NCBI GenBank assembly: GCA_017449025.1
Contig: JAFSKJ010000013.1
Coordinates: 1-64,000 of the forward strand
Direction: 5' to 3'
Origin: Prevotella sp.
GTDB taxonomy: Bacteria > Bacteroidota > Bacteroidia > Bacteroidales > Bacteroidaceae
Length of the DNA: 64,000 bases
The translations under genes were made by a program, and so were the position numbers. This document shows, in pieces, positions 17,228 to 26,711 of this stretch (position 1 is its first letter; each line of letters starts with the position of its first letter). The notes under the pieces were generated by a model. It was not told where the DNA came from and ran no database searches. It saw nothing but the letters and a program-made list of their open reading frames with translations.

Positions 17228-20200
17228 TTAAAATCCAACGTTAAGTGTCAGTGTGAACTGCTTCGAGCGCGGAGTCTTGGCCTGGTCGCGTGCGGGATAG
17301 TAGCCTGAAGCCGATATTTCGGGGTCGGTGCCGCTGTACTTCGTCCAGACGTAGAGGTTGTTCATTGAGGCGTAGGCCTGCAAGTTGCTCAATCCCCACT
17401 CCTTGATCATCTTCTTCGGGAAGTTGTAGGCCACCTGCAGGTTCTGGAAGCGTACGAATCCGCCATCCTCGACGTAGCGGTCGGAGGCCTGGAAGTTCCA
17501 GCCTGAGTTGTACATGGCGCGCGGCATGGGTGTCAGGTCGCCGTCCTTGCGCCAGCGGTAGTTCACGGTGGCGCTCTGGTTGTTGGTGCCGTACATATTC
17601 TCAAGGCTCATGCGTGCCAGGTTCACAATCTTGTTGCCGAAGCGGTAGTTGAAGCGGCCCTTGATGCTCCAGTTGCCGTAGCGCAGTGTGAGGTTGAAAC
17701 CACCGTTCACCTTAGGCATGGAGTTGCCAAGGTAGACCACGTCGAGGGCGTTGATCTGTCCGTCGTGGTTCACGTCCTCGTAGATGAGGTCACCACCCTG
17801 GAAGTTATAGCCCTTCTGTCCGTTGGAGGTAATCTGGTCGTAGGCGTACTTCATGTGCTGGGGCTCGCCGCTGTTGGTCATCAGCACCTTGCCGTCGGCT
17901 CCCACAGCCACTGGTGCAGTCTTGCCGCTGGCCAAGAACTCGTTGATCCAGGCCTCATACTCGGCTGTGGTCAGGTTGTTCTCCTTCTGGTAGTTCTGCA
18001 GGTAGTCGTAGGTGTACTGGTAGACGCCCTTGTAGCGGAAACCGTAGATGGAACCCAGTGAGTTGTTTATCTGCACACGTATGGGGTAGCCGGGCGTGCC
18101 GCTGGTCTGAGTACCGCGGATGGTGGCATCCCATGTGGTTCCGTTGATGCTCTCCAGCACGCTCTCGTCCATCTCCTTCAGCAGGTTGGAGTTCTGTGCA
18201 ACGTTAAGTCCGAAGTCAGCCGAGAACTTTCCAATCTTGACAAACTTCTTGGCGTTGAAGTTCATTTCCCAACCGTCGTTGGTCATGCGGCCAACGTTGG
18301 CGTAGGATATCGACGAGTAACCTGTGAACGACGGTATGTTGATGCCCTGCAGCAGGTCTACGGTGTTCTTGTGGTAGTAGTCGAAATCAATCTCGATCAT
18401 GTCGTTCAGCAAGCCCAGGTTAACACCGAGGTTGTACGATGTGGTCTTCTCCCAACGCAGGTTGTCGAGCTTGAGTCCGTCGAGGGTGGCAATGTTCTCC
18501 AGTCCGCTGGAACCCTTACCGTAGCTTCCTGCCGAGGTGTTATAGGTGTTATAGAAGAGGTAGTCCTTGTCGGGAGCCTTACCCACGACACCCCACGATG
18601 CACGCAGGCCGAGCATGGATAGTACGCTCTTCGACCACTTCATGAACGGCTCGTCAATGATGTTGTAACGTGCGGACACGCCGGGGAAGTATGCCCACTT
18701 GTTCTTTGGTCCGAACTTCGAGTTACCGTCGGCACGGAGCGAGAAGCCCAGCGAGTATCGTCCGTCGAGATATGCCAAGTGTCCGTTGTAGAGCACGTTC
18801 TGCGAGTTTGAGCGTCCGTTGCCGCTCGACGGTGTACCGGCGTATGCGTTCACCGTTGCCGACTTGATGCCGTTAGGCAGGTGGCTCATTATCACGGTCT
18901 GGTTGTTGTTCTTCGATGTGCTCATCTCGTAGCGCAGCAGCATCGATGCCGACCAGTCGCGGTTCTTGAAGTAAGGTGTGAAGGCCAGCTCCGTGCGACC
19001 GCCAATCTTCAGGCTGTTGGTCTCGTAGTTGGTGCTCAAGTTATACTCGCTGCTGTCCCAACGGTCGGTAGACAGAGAGGCGGGGCCGTAGGTGGGCTTG
19101 CTCTCTGCAAAGATGTCGAAGTCAACACGTCCGGTGAATGTCAGGCGGCTCTTCTCAGCCTCTGTGCCCAGAATCTCGTACTTGATGGTGAAGTCTGGTG
19201 TCAGGCGGTAGGTCTGGTCCTTGACGTATGCCTGGTGGGCAATGGCCACGGGGTTGCCGAGACTGCGAATCGACGAGAGGTCGGACGAGGAGTAGGCTCC
19301 GTCGTAGGGTGTCTTGCCGCTGGGGGCCGACGGGTTCATAAGGTAGAACTCATCGGTGTCGCTGCCGTCGGCATTCTGGCGGTAGATGGCCATGTTTGGA
19401 GCCATGTTCTGAGCTATCGAGAGCAGGCTGGGATGGGTTGTTCCGTTAATCTTGCCCTCGTAGTTCTTATTGTTGTTGGTATAGGTAAGGGCGAAGTTGG
19501 TCAGGAAGCGTATGCGGTCGGACACATTGTAGTCCAAGGCCATACGTGTGGTGAACTGCTGGAACTTCTGCTCAATGATTGAACCTGTCTGGTGCTTGTA
19601 TCCGGCGGAGATGCGGAAGGTGGCCTTCTGTCCGCCACCAGTCAGGTTGACGTTGGCATCGTGCATGGCACCGAACTGCTGCACTGCATCCACCCAGTCG
19701 GTGTTGTTGTTCCAGTTCTCAAACTCGGCCCACGAGCGGTCGTAGTTCAGCTCGGGGATGTTGGTGGTGCGGTCAGAGCGCTGCGAGGGGTTGTAGAACT
19801 CCTCCTTCATAAGCATGGTGTAGTCGTCACCGTTCAGCAGCTTATAGCCTTCGGGCTGCCATGTGCCTGTGAACTTATATGAGAAGTTGATCTTCGGCTT
19901 TCCGCGCACACCGCGCTTGGTGGTAATCATAATCACACCGTTAGAGCCTCTGGAACCCCAGACGGCAGTTGCGGCGGCATCCTTCAGAACGGTGATCGAC
20001 GCTATATCCTCTACGTTCACCGACAGCAGTGATGAGTACTGCTCCTCGTCGGCGTTGGCATAGTCGAAGTCCTCGTCGGGGTTGTCGAAGATTTTGTCGT
20101 CGACAACAATCAGCGGGTTGGCATTGGCCGAGAGTGTGGTGACACCGCGCAGGCGCATCTGTGTACCAGCACCAAGGTTACCAGAGTTCGACACAACGTC

Positions 20201-20674
20201 GAGACCGGCAATCTCACCCTGCAGGGCCTCGTCGGCCGATGTGAAGGCGAGACCCTCGACCTCGGCCATGTTCATTGTCTGCTGTGTCACGGTCACCTCC
20301 TTCTTCGGAATCATCAGTCCGCCGGAGCTTGAGCGGCGTCCCTTCACGGTCACCTCCTTCAGCGTTGTGTTCTCAGGGTCCAGCTTCACCTTGAAGGTTG
20401 TCTGGCTACCTATGTTGAGCACCTTGGTCTTGTCGCCCACGTATGAGAAGACCAGCTTGTTCTTTGTGCTCTTTACCGTCATGGAGAAGTTTCCGTTGAA
20501 GTCGGTCTGAGTGGCCGAGACAATACGGTTGTTGGCATCGCGCTCGACAACGTTACCCATCATGACAGGGCCGTCGGCGTCGGTCAGCGTTCCCGATATA
20601 CGCACCCCTTGTGCCACCGCCAACTGGCTGATGACGCATACAAGGGCTGTAAATATTGCTTTCTTGATATTCAT
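17228..20674 (-). CDS. SusC/RagA-like TonB-linked transporter (pair 1)
   Basis: An 1148-residue outer-membrane transporter. Signal peptide MNIKKAIFTALVCVI through AVAQ (1-22), carboxypeptidase-regulatory-like domain (about 25-105), plug (DEALQGEIAGLDVVSNSGNL, LIVVDDKIFDNPDEDF, ITVLKDAAATAVWGSRGSNG; about 145-260) and barrel ending LTLNVGF with the terminal Phe typical of barrel proteins. The phrase VTVKGRRSSSGGLM marks the family TonB region. It starts 14 nt after the large FAS1 gene. Substrate cannot be inferred; no glycosidase or peptidase is linked. Confidence 0.95.
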   Translation of the reverse strand: MNIKKAIFTALVCVISQLAVAQGVRISGTLTDADGPVMMGNVVERDANNRIVSATQTDFNGNFSMTVKSTKNKLVFSYVGDKTKVLNIGSQTTFKVKLDPENTTLKEVTVKGRRSSSGGLMIPKKEVTVTQQTMNMAEVEGLAFTSADEALQGEIAGLDVVSNSGNLGAGTQMRLRGVTTLSANANPLIVVDDKIFDNPDEDFDYANADEEQYSSLLSVNVEDIASITVLKDAAATAVWGSRGSNGVIMITTKRGVRGKPKINFSYKFTGTWQPEGYKLLNGDDYTMLMKEEFYNPSQRSDRTTNIPELNYDRSWAEFENWNNNTDWVDAVQQFGAMHDANVNLTGGGQKATFRISAGYKHQTGSIIEQKFQQFTTRMALDYNVSDRIRFLTNFALTYTNNNKNYEGKINGTTHPSLLSIAQNMAPNMAIYRQNADGSDTDEFYLMNPSAPSGKTPYDGAYSSSDLSSIRSLGNPVAIAHQAYVKDQTYRLTPDFTIKYEILGTEAEKSRLTFTGRVDFDIFAESKPTYGPASLSTDRWDSSEYNLSTNYETNSLKIGGRTELAFTPYFKNRDWSASMLLRYEMSTSKNNNQTVIMSHLPNGIKSATVNAYAGTPSSGNGRSNSQNVLYNGHLAYLDGRYSLGFSLRADGNSKFGPKNKWAYFPGVSARYNIIDEPFMKWSKSVLSMLGLRASWGVVGKAPDKDYLFYNTYNTSAGSYGKGSSGLENIATLDGLKLDNLRWEKTTSYNLGVNLGLLNDMIEIDFDYYHKNTVDLLQGINIPSFTGYSSISYANVGRMTNDGWEMNFNAKKFVKIGKFSADFGLNVAQNSNLLKEMDESVLESINGTTWDATIRGTQTSGTPGYPIRVQINNSLGSIYGFRYKGVYQYTYDYLQNYQKENNLTTAEYEAWINEFLASGKTAPVAVGADGKVLMTNSGEPQHMKYAYDQITSNGQKGYNFQGGDLIYEDVNHDGQINALDVVYLGNSMPKVNGGFNLTLRYGNWSIKGRFNYRFGNKIVNLARMSLENMYGTNNQSATVNYRWRKDGDLTPMPRAMYNSGWNFQASDRYVEDGGFVRFQNLQVAYNFPKKMIKEWGLSNLQAYASMNNLYVWTKYSGTDPEISASGYYPARDQAKTPRSKQFTLTLNVGF

Positions 20675-20688
20675 ATTGTTATAGGCCT

Positions 20689-23592
20689 TTAGAGTTCGTT
20701 GTTAGCTTTTAGTCTCTTGTATGTCTGCACTGACTTCCTCACGGCAGCGCGGCTGCTCCATGCATCGTCGTAGCGACCGCTGGACTCGCCGCAGAGTGGC
20801 TCTGAAATCTCGTGCACTGCACAGAACGACGAGGTGGTGATGGCGCTGGCGCGCGTCTTGCCGACGTTGAACCAGTAGTCGCGGGTCATCTTGTTGACCA
20901 CCTTCGAGGCGTCGTTGGCATTGACCGTCACGCTGTGACCGGCGGTCTGGTCGCTTACGGTCAGCTGGCCGTTGCCGCCGCTGACTACCACTTCCTTGGC
21001 CACGCCGGTGGCATCGGAGCTGAGCGTCTGGAAACGCCCGCCGCTGACCACATTGTCGGCATAGACGGAACTGGTCATGAAGTGGAAGCGAACAAAGTCG
21101 CGAATGGCCTTGATCTTTGCGTAGGCTATTGCCTTGTCGTTGATTTCCTCTGATGTGACCTCGTGGTCGTCGTCAAGCTCACTGTACTTGTTAAACAGCT
21201 CCACAATGTCGTTCCAGTGGGGAAGGCCGTTCTGGAATGCCTTCTCCATGGCTGCGTTGTCGGGAGCGAAGAGTGTATAATTATAGGTGTTGAACATCTT
21301 CACGTTGTAGTCAAGGCAAGCCTCATTGATGGTTGTCTTGCCGAGCTTGTAGTTGCGGGTGAAGATGGTGTATGCGTCTTGTGGTGACGTTCCTGTGGCC
21401 TCGTTGATCTCGGCGGAAATGCCTGCCCACGACAGTATGTTGGTAGCGTCGAAACCGTTGCATGCCTGCAAGAACTCCGAGAAGCGGTCGTTGGATGAAA
21501 GCACGCTGTAGACGCTCTGGTGAGGCGGCATAATGATGCGGTTCAGGCGGTATGAGTTTCCGTTCTTCTCGTTATACACCTTGGTGATGCGGGGAGCGGG
21601 GAACATGTCGGGGTTCTCAATCTGTGCACCGCCCATCACACGGGCGTTCTCCGCGTTGCCGTCGACGAAAATCTCGCCGCCGTGCTTGGTCTTATAGTAA
21701 TGGTTAGAGCCAATCACCTCGCCTGAGTTAAGCACCAGCGTATGGTAGTTAAGAATGTCCACCAGCTGAGTCTTCACCTCCGATATGGTGGCCTGGCGGG
21801 CCAGCGAGTCAATCTCTCCCGTCTCGGGGTCGTAATAGTGGCGGTCGCACTTCAGGTAGGGCTGCGACTTGGCCTCCTTGTCGTAGTAGAAGTGGAGCAT
21901 GTCTGGACGCAGGCGACCGTTTACGTCGTTGTTCTCGCGGTGAGCCAGCGATGTGGGGTCAAGATAGAAGAGGTCGAATGCCGGGTCGTCGGGAATGAAG
22001 AAGGCGTAGTTGGCGCTCATGGCCAGCAGGTAGTACTTGAAGTCCACTCCAAGGTAGTCGCCGTTGCCCACACCGTCCTGGATTGCCCAGTTCATCACGC
22101 GCAGGTCGGGATATACCGATGCGGGTGCAAGCACAGCCTGGTACTCGTCGGGGGCTATCAGCTCGTTGAGCACGTAAACCACACCGTTGTTGGCAATGGT
22201 GATGTCGTACTTGCCGTCGGCCTTGCGGTTCACCATGTCCAGCGTCAGTCCCATGTTTTCCGAGGCGTCGTTGGTAATGGTAGCGAACTTCGAGGGTACT
22301 GTTCCTATGAACGATGCCTTCAGCAGGTTGCGTGTGAACGAGGTGAGCACCTGCGGGTTCTTGGAGTGCAGCGAGTCGAGGTTCTCAGGCAAGTTGGCCT
22401 CGGTGTTGTCGCGGTCGCCGTAGATGTCAATGAGATATGCACCGTTGCCACCCGGCAGGAAGTACTTCTTCACTGCGTCGTCATTGGGCACGAAGAAGGC
22501 GGCCATGTCCATTGTCACGTAGTCGATGTTGGCACGCTCCTGTGCTGGCTTCGGATAATACTGGTTCCAGCCCGGGTCGAGCGACAGCAGCTGCGATGTG
22601 GACAGTGTCTGGCGATTGGGGTCGCGGTTGAGTGCATCGCCGCCCTGTGAGCGTGAGCTGAGGTAGCGCAACTGGAAGATGGAGTCTATCTGCTGGCGAC
22701 CGTTGGCCTTGGCCCAGTCGTTGTAGTTCTTGGTGGTACTCTCGTCGTAGTAGGGAACGGCGAAATAGTCGATAACACGGCTGTACAGCTGGGTGTTTTC
22801 ATGCTTGCGCAGCACCTGGCCAATGTTTCCCGGAGGAACAATCACGTTCTCCATCTGCTGGATATAGCCGTTCTGGCAGGTCACGTCGCCATGCACCACG
22901 CGGTCGTTGAAAATGTACGCCACACCCTCGCTGTAAGGCTCGCCCGTCAGCACGGCAAAGTCGCTGCCATCGCCCACGGTGGTGATGTCGTTGTTAAGCA
23001 TGTACTCACGTGTGAGGTGTACCATCATGGGGCGAGTAGCGTCGCTCACCACGTAGATGCCCTTGTCGTAGTACTTTTCCCAGTAGCTGTTGTTCTTTGG
23101 CATACCTGCCGGGCCGGCAATGTACTGCACCGAGTCGATGATGCTCACGTTGGTGGGGTGCTTTACGGCAGCGCCCTTCATCACCTCGTTGGTACCGTTG
23201 CTGGCATTGGGCAGCATGGTGAGGAGCAGGGCATTGTCGAGCATCGACGAGTAGAGCAACAGTTTCTTCTGGGACTCAGACAGCTGCTCATAGCTGCTGA
23301 CTCCCCAGTCATTACTACTGAAGAACCGCTTGAAAGCCTCGTCGTTGGCCGGAAACACTGTCTTCGAACCTGTGCGGCTGAGGGTCTCGGCATAGCCAAG
23401 GTCGTCAACCAGTCGCAGATAGGTGGAGAAGGTGCCCTCAAGCCCCGATCTGGTGGGATTCTTCAGTTCCGCATAGATGCTTTCGCCTAACCACGAGGGC
23501 TTGCTATCGGCATCCACCTCTTCATTCTTGTCAATGCAAGAGGTCATCAGTCCCGTTAACACGAGAGAGACACAGAAAAAGAATTTTTTCAT
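20689..23592 (-). CDS. Large multi-FAS1 lipoprotein, 967 aa
   Basis: First gene of the seven-gene unit. Lipobox LMTSC gives Cys19. Four fasciclin-type signatures are visible: TVFPANDEAF (78-87), AFFVPNDDAVKKYF (about 362), AFFIPDDPAFDLFY (about 527) and TLFAPDNAAMEKAF (about 772), each followed by a region ending in a VYVLNELI- or YRLNRIIMP-like strand. So about four FAS1 modules stacked in one surface protein. In other organisms FAS1 modules mediate adhesion or small-ligand binding. The first position in the operon and the tight 14-nt link to SusC suggest it is a structural part of the uptake system. No catalytic motif seen. Confidence 0.82.
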   Translation of the reverse strand: MKKFFFCVSLVLTGLMTSCIDKNEEVDADSKPSWLGESIYAELKNPTRSGLEGTFSTYLRLVDDLGYAETLSRTGSKTVFPANDEAFKRFFSSNDWGVSSYEQLSESQKKLLLYSSMLDNALLLTMLPNASNGTNEVMKGAAVKHPTNVSIIDSVQYIAGPAGMPKNNSYWEKYYDKGIYVVSDATRPMMVHLTREYMLNNDITTVGDGSDFAVLTGEPYSEGVAYIFNDRVVHGDVTCQNGYIQQMENVIVPPGNIGQVLRKHENTQLYSRVIDYFAVPYYDESTTKNYNDWAKANGRQQIDSIFQLRYLSSRSQGGDALNRDPNRQTLSTSQLLSLDPGWNQYYPKPAQERANIDYVTMDMAAFFVPNDDAVKKYFLPGGNGAYLIDIYGDRDNTEANLPENLDSLHSKNPQVLTSFTRNLLKASFIGTVPSKFATITNDASENMGLTLDMVNRKADGKYDITIANNGVVYVLNELIAPDEYQAVLAPASVYPDLRVMNWAIQDGVGNGDYLGVDFKYYLLAMSANYAFFIPDDPAFDLFYLDPTSLAHRENNDVNGRLRPDMLHFYYDKEAKSQPYLKCDRHYYDPETGEIDSLARQATISEVKTQLVDILNYHTLVLNSGEVIGSNHYYKTKHGGEIFVDGNAENARVMGGAQIENPDMFPAPRITKVYNEKNGNSYRLNRIIMPPHQSVYSVLSSNDRFSEFLQACNGFDATNILSWAGISAEINEATGTSPQDAYTIFTRNYKLGKTTINEACLDYNVKMFNTYNYTLFAPDNAAMEKAFQNGLPHWNDIVELFNKYSELDDDHEVTSEEINDKAIAYAKIKAIRDFVRFHFMTSSVYADNVVSGGRFQTLSSDATGVAKEVVVSGGNGQLTVSDQTAGHSVTVNANDASKVVNKMTRDYWFNVGKTRASAITTSSFCAVHEISEPLCGESSGRYDDAWSSRAAVRKSVQTYKRLKANNEL

Positions 23593-23659
23593 AAATAGGT
23601 TATTAGCTAATTTTATTGATTATTTCGAAATATTGTTCAGTAGATTCTTTTTCAAAGTG

Positions 23660-23691
23660 CAAAATAACTAAAAAAAAACGGAACTGCCAAA
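23660..23691 (-). promoter_or_regulatory. Promoter of the FAS1-SusCD unit
   Basis: On the minus strand, TTTG (23691-23688), a 20-nt spacer and TTATTTTG (23667-23660), one mismatch from TAnnTTTG. It predicts a leader of about 55-60 nt before the ATG at 23592. No sigma/anti-sigma or hybrid regulator gene is adjacent. Confidence 0.6.
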
Positions 23692-23883
23692 TAAAACAAT
23701 GCTCTTTTCCTTAATTATATCAAATTTTTTAGGTTATTCACCAATTAACAAGGGTTTAAAGCTCAGGCCACGCGCCCACCATTGTCGGCAACAAGCCGTC
23801 AGTGCACACCATGCGCGCAAAGGGAGCAAATCCTTCCAATCCAACATACGATTATGCTCTATAAAGTAAGTGAAACATCGAGG

Positions 23884-23968
23884 CTCATCCGTAGAGTGCC
23901 ACTTTACGGAGCTAAAGTGGCACTTTTTTGAAATTAAGTGGCACTTTACGATCGTAAAGTGCCACTCT
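23884..23968. repeat. 85-nt dispersed palindromic element, copy A
   Basis: Built of four TAAAGTGGCACTT-type dyads in alternating orientation, able to fold into paired hairpins. It matches 48077-48161 at 78 of 85 positions. Similar cores are in 204-264. Confidence 0.85.
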
Positions 23969-24105
23969 ACAGATGCCCCCCAATGTTTCATGCCTTTTTT
24001 GTGAAAAATTTTCAAAAATGCTCTATAAATTTCCCAATAAGATCTGCAAGAGGGGTTTGGGTGGGGGTGATTAACCCCAAAAACATAATTAAAATATGGT
24101 GTGTT

Positions 24106-24969
24106 CTAAACATTTCCCAGATACACGTAGTTGATACCTTCTCTCTCTGCAATGCCCTTGGCTTCCTGCAAGGTGCTTACAGGCGTAGGGGGAATGTGCT
24201 GTAGCTTGTACCGCGGGAAGAAGCGGCTGAAGTGCAGGGGATTGTCGGCGAGGCCATTGTCTGCTATCCAGCGGCACATCTGGCGAATCATCTCCATGTC
24301 GTCGTTCACTCCAGGAATGACGAGGTTAGTCAGTTCTATCCACACTCTGGCATCGCGCATGGCAAGGATAGTGTCGAGAACTGGCTGCAAGTGGCCGCCA
24401 CTGATGCGCTGGTAGATGTCATCAGAGAAGGACTTCAGGTCGATGTTCGCGGCATCGAGATACGGCAGCAGGTCTTTCAGAGGTTCCTGACATACGTAGC
24501 CTGCGGTGACGAGGATATTCCAAAGCCCCGCTTCGCGAGCCAGCCGTGCCGTTTCCACGATATACTCCATATACGTCAGCGGCTCCGTATAGGTATAGGC
24601 GATGCCCGGACAGTGGTGCTCTATACAGAGAGCAACGACCTGCCGGGGTGAGAGGTCATAATTATCCACATCCGTTGGCGACGCCTGAGAAATCTCATGG
24701 TTCTGACAGTTCAGGCAGCGGAAATTGCAGCCCGTACAGGCTATGGAGAGGCACTTGGTGCCAGGATGGAAGTGGTAGAGCGGTTTCTTCTCAATGGGGT
24801 CGATGGCCAGCGAACAGGGCTTGCCATATACCTTGCTCACGAGCACCCCGTCCACATTACTACGGCTCCGGCATATGCCCGCTTTGCCATTCGCAATCTT
24901 GCAGCGATGCGGACATAGCTGACACTCCACCCGTCCGTCACTTAGCCGCTGATAGTATCTGCAGTCCAT
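24106..24969 (-). CDS. amrS: AmmeMemoRadiSam system radical SAM enzyme
   Basis: A 287-residue radical SAM protein. The cluster motif is CNFRCLNC (Cys81, 85, 88), which binds 4Fe-4S and cleaves SAM. A Cys-rich N-terminus (CQLCPHRC and GIC, 16-33) is typical of the AmrS / pyruvate formate-lyase-activase-like branch. The gene that follows upstream encodes Memo and AMMECR1 in one protein, which is the hallmark partner set. The spacing is 37 nt, so they form one operon. The reaction is not known for the family; a redox or radical modification linked with Memo metal chemistry is speculation. Confidence 0.9.
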   Translation of the reverse strand: MDCRYYQRLSDGRVECQLCPHRCKIANGKAGICRSRSNVDGVLVSKVYGKPCSLAIDPIEKKPLYHFHPGTKCLSIACTGCNFRCLNCQNHEISQASPTDVDNYDLSPRQVVALCIEHHCPGIAYTYTEPLTYMEYIVETARLAREAGLWNILVTAGYVCQEPLKDLLPYLDAANIDLKSFSDDIYQRISGGHLQPVLDTILAMRDARVWIELTNLVIPGVNDDMEMIRQMCRWIADNGLADNPLHFSRFFPRYKLQHIPPTPVSTLQEAKGIAEREGINYVYLGNV

Positions 24970-25006
24970 CTGTAAAAATCCGTTTATTCAGTGCAATCCT
25001 TAGTTG

Positions 25007-26548
25007 TTAAAACACTATCGCTTCATAAACATATAGTTCTGCATCCTTCCAGCCGTCCCATCCGATGCCAGCCTTGTCCTGCGCACAATGACTGACGAAT
25101 TCCTCCTTCGTCCAGTTCACCTCGTCTGCCACCTGCGGCAGGAATGTCCCACTGCGGTAGCCCTTGCGGATATAGATGCCGTGACGGTGCAACTCAAACT
25201 CGTCCAGACTCTGTATGCGACGCATGGGCGTAAGCACGGAAATCTCGATGTCGATGTCATCCAGCTCGTTCTTGGTTACAGGCATGAACCTTGGGTCTTC
25301 AAAAGCAGCGGCACGAGCCATCTCTGCCACAATCGCATGCAGCGGCACATCCTCTCCGAAATGTCCTATGCACCCCCGCAGCCGCCCCTTCTTATGCAGC
25401 GACACAAATGCTCCGCACTTGGAAGAGAGGTGAGAGGTAAGAGGTGAGTGGTGAGAGATTGGTTTGCCATCAAGGGAATCTTTGATACTGTTGAGAGCTA
25501 TCTCTTTCAGCATCCGCTTCTCATCGTCAGACAGCACAAACTCCTGTGATGCTCTGCGAACAATCGCAAACGCATGATACCCCACCACCCTGCTATGGTC
25601 ATGATTATCAATATCCCCCGAGTTCTGATACAGCAGGTGCTTCACCTCGAAGTTGCCGTCCTGTATCATCAGCATCAGCGTTGCTATGGCCAGCTCCCCG
25701 CAGGCACTCGTAGCAAGATTGCGGATGCCGCTCCTGGCATTTTCCTCCAGTACCGCGATAAACCGCTCCACATTGCCACTCTCCACCGCCTTACCCGTCC
25801 GTGCATCCACCTTGCAGGCATCGTCATACGTTGGATAGTGCGAGAAGTCGCTGCTGATGACAAACATGTTTTCCTCAGTCAGATACGGCTTCAGCACCTC
25901 TGCTATCCGCTTCAACTTGCGGAAGTCGTTAGTGGAAATAATGATAGGCACTATGGGTGGAACTTCTTTAAAGCGTCTCTGCAAGAACGGCAACTGCACC
26001 TCCAAGCAATGCTCTCTGTCGTGTGCCTTGGGCTGATATGTAAACACGCTGTCAGCCTCCGTCAGCTTCTGAGCCGTCTCCACATCCACCTTCACGTTTC
26101 CCAACGGAGTACTGTAATAGTCGAACTCCGTATTCACCGAAGCCCCGTCGAGCCATTCGTGGTGACTTGGCCCCAACAGGAATATGCGTTTGTACAACTT
26201 GCCCTTCGGTCGAGCCTGCTCACGCCCGGCAGAGTTGGAGTAAGCTCCACTCTGCTCTCGCTCTATCGCAGCCTTGCCTGCGGGTATCGACATATACGCC
26301 GCCGCTGCCACATTCCCCGAGAAGTAGTACCCCGCATGAGGAACTATCACCGCCGCCAAGTCCGCATACTGCTTATCGCCAGCATGTCGTGCCAGCAGAC
26401 TATCCACTTCCCCACTCAGTTCCTTGGCATCGCCCGTATAGAACCTGTTCGCCTGTGTAGCGGGCCTAACCGTAGGCTCTTTCGCCACGTTTCCGTTACA
26501 TGTATTCATCATCATTGCTGCTATGATTATTGTCAACAGTTTCATCAT
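25007..26548 (-). CDS. Memo-AMMECR1 fusion (AmmeMemoRadiSam proteins B+A)
   Basis: A 513-residue fusion. The N-terminus is export-like (MMKLLTIIIAAMMMNTC, weak lipobox at Cys17). The Memo domain (about 30-332) has IVPHAGYYFSG (His71), LLGPSHHEW (129-130), EHCLEVQLPF (His180) and SSDFSHYPTYDD (His237), the His set of this metal-binding, dioxygenase-like fold. The AMMECR1 domain (about 340-513) has CGAFVSLHKKGRLRGCIGHF. The linker ISHHSPLTSHLSSK (365-378) is encoded by a heptamer array. Residues about 95-117 are another extra stretch not expected in Memo. Fusions of A and B are known; function remains unknown. If exported, it would sit apart from the cytosolic radical SAM enzyme, which is odd. 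Confidence 0.88.
   Translation of the reverse strand: MMKLLTIIIAAMMMNTCNGNVAKEPTVRPATQANRFYTGDAKELSGEVDSLLARHAGDKQYADLAAVIVPHAGYYFSGNVAAAAYMSIPAGKAAIEREQSGAYSNSAGREQARPKGKLYKRIFLLGPSHHEWLDGASVNTEFDYYSTPLGNVKVDVETAQKLTEADSVFTYQPKAHDREHCLEVQLPFLQRRFKEVPPIVPIIISTNDFRKLKRIAEVLKPYLTEENMFVISSDFSHYPTYDDACKVDARTGKAVESGNVERFIAVLEENARSGIRNLATSACGELAIATLMLMIQDGNFEVKHLLYQNSGDIDNHDHSRVVGYHAFAIVRRASQEFVLSDDEKRMLKEIALNSIKDSLDGKPISHHSPLTSHLSSKCGAFVSLHKKGRLRGCIGHFGEDVPLHAIVAEMARAAAFEDPRFMPVTKNELDDIDIEISVLTPMRRIQSLDEFELHRHGIYIRKGYRSGTFLPQVADEVNWTKEEFVSHCAQDKAGIGWDGWKDAELYVYEAIVF
25425..25459. repeat. Five heptamer repeats in the fusion linker
   Basis: GAGAGGT, GAGAGGT, AAGAGGT, GAGTGGT and GAGAGAT lie head to tail. 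Because seven is not a multiple of three, gain or loss of one unit would shift the frame of the downstream AMMECR1 domain. Confidence 0.85.
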
Positions 26549-26680
26549 TATTTCACATTTCCTTAAACGTGATTACACCTTATTATATTATATATACAAC
26601 TTTCGCAAGTTCTGCAAAGACGGCCTGAAAGGCCAGAAAGCTCCCAGCCCAGGGCAACGCCATTGCCTGATTGCACTCTG

Positions 26681-26711
26681 CAAAAGTAAGCAAAAAAGAC
26701 GAAAGCGCAAA
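26681..26711 (-). promoter_or_regulatory. Promoter of the AmmeMemoRadiSam operon
   Basis: On the minus strand, TTTG (26711-26708), 19-nt spacer, TACTTTTG (26688-26681). This would give a leader of about 125 nt before the ATG at 26548. The leader contains small GC-rich inverted repeats (GGCCT-gaa-AGGCC around 26621-26634). Confidence 0.6.

Larger units (their letters stand above)
23593..24105. other. 513-nt intergenic region with dispersed repeat
   Basis: Holds the FAS1-unit promoter (23660-23691), AT-rich DNA, and the 85-nt TAAAGTGGCACTT element at 23884-23968. No gene seen. The downstream flank of the radical SAM gene has no clear terminator. Confidence 0.7.

Noticed and set aside
6015-23592. 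Polysaccharide utilisation locus for a specific glycan
   Set aside because: No glycosidase, lyase, esterase or PUL regulator in or next to the unit, so a named sugar substrate cannot be supported.
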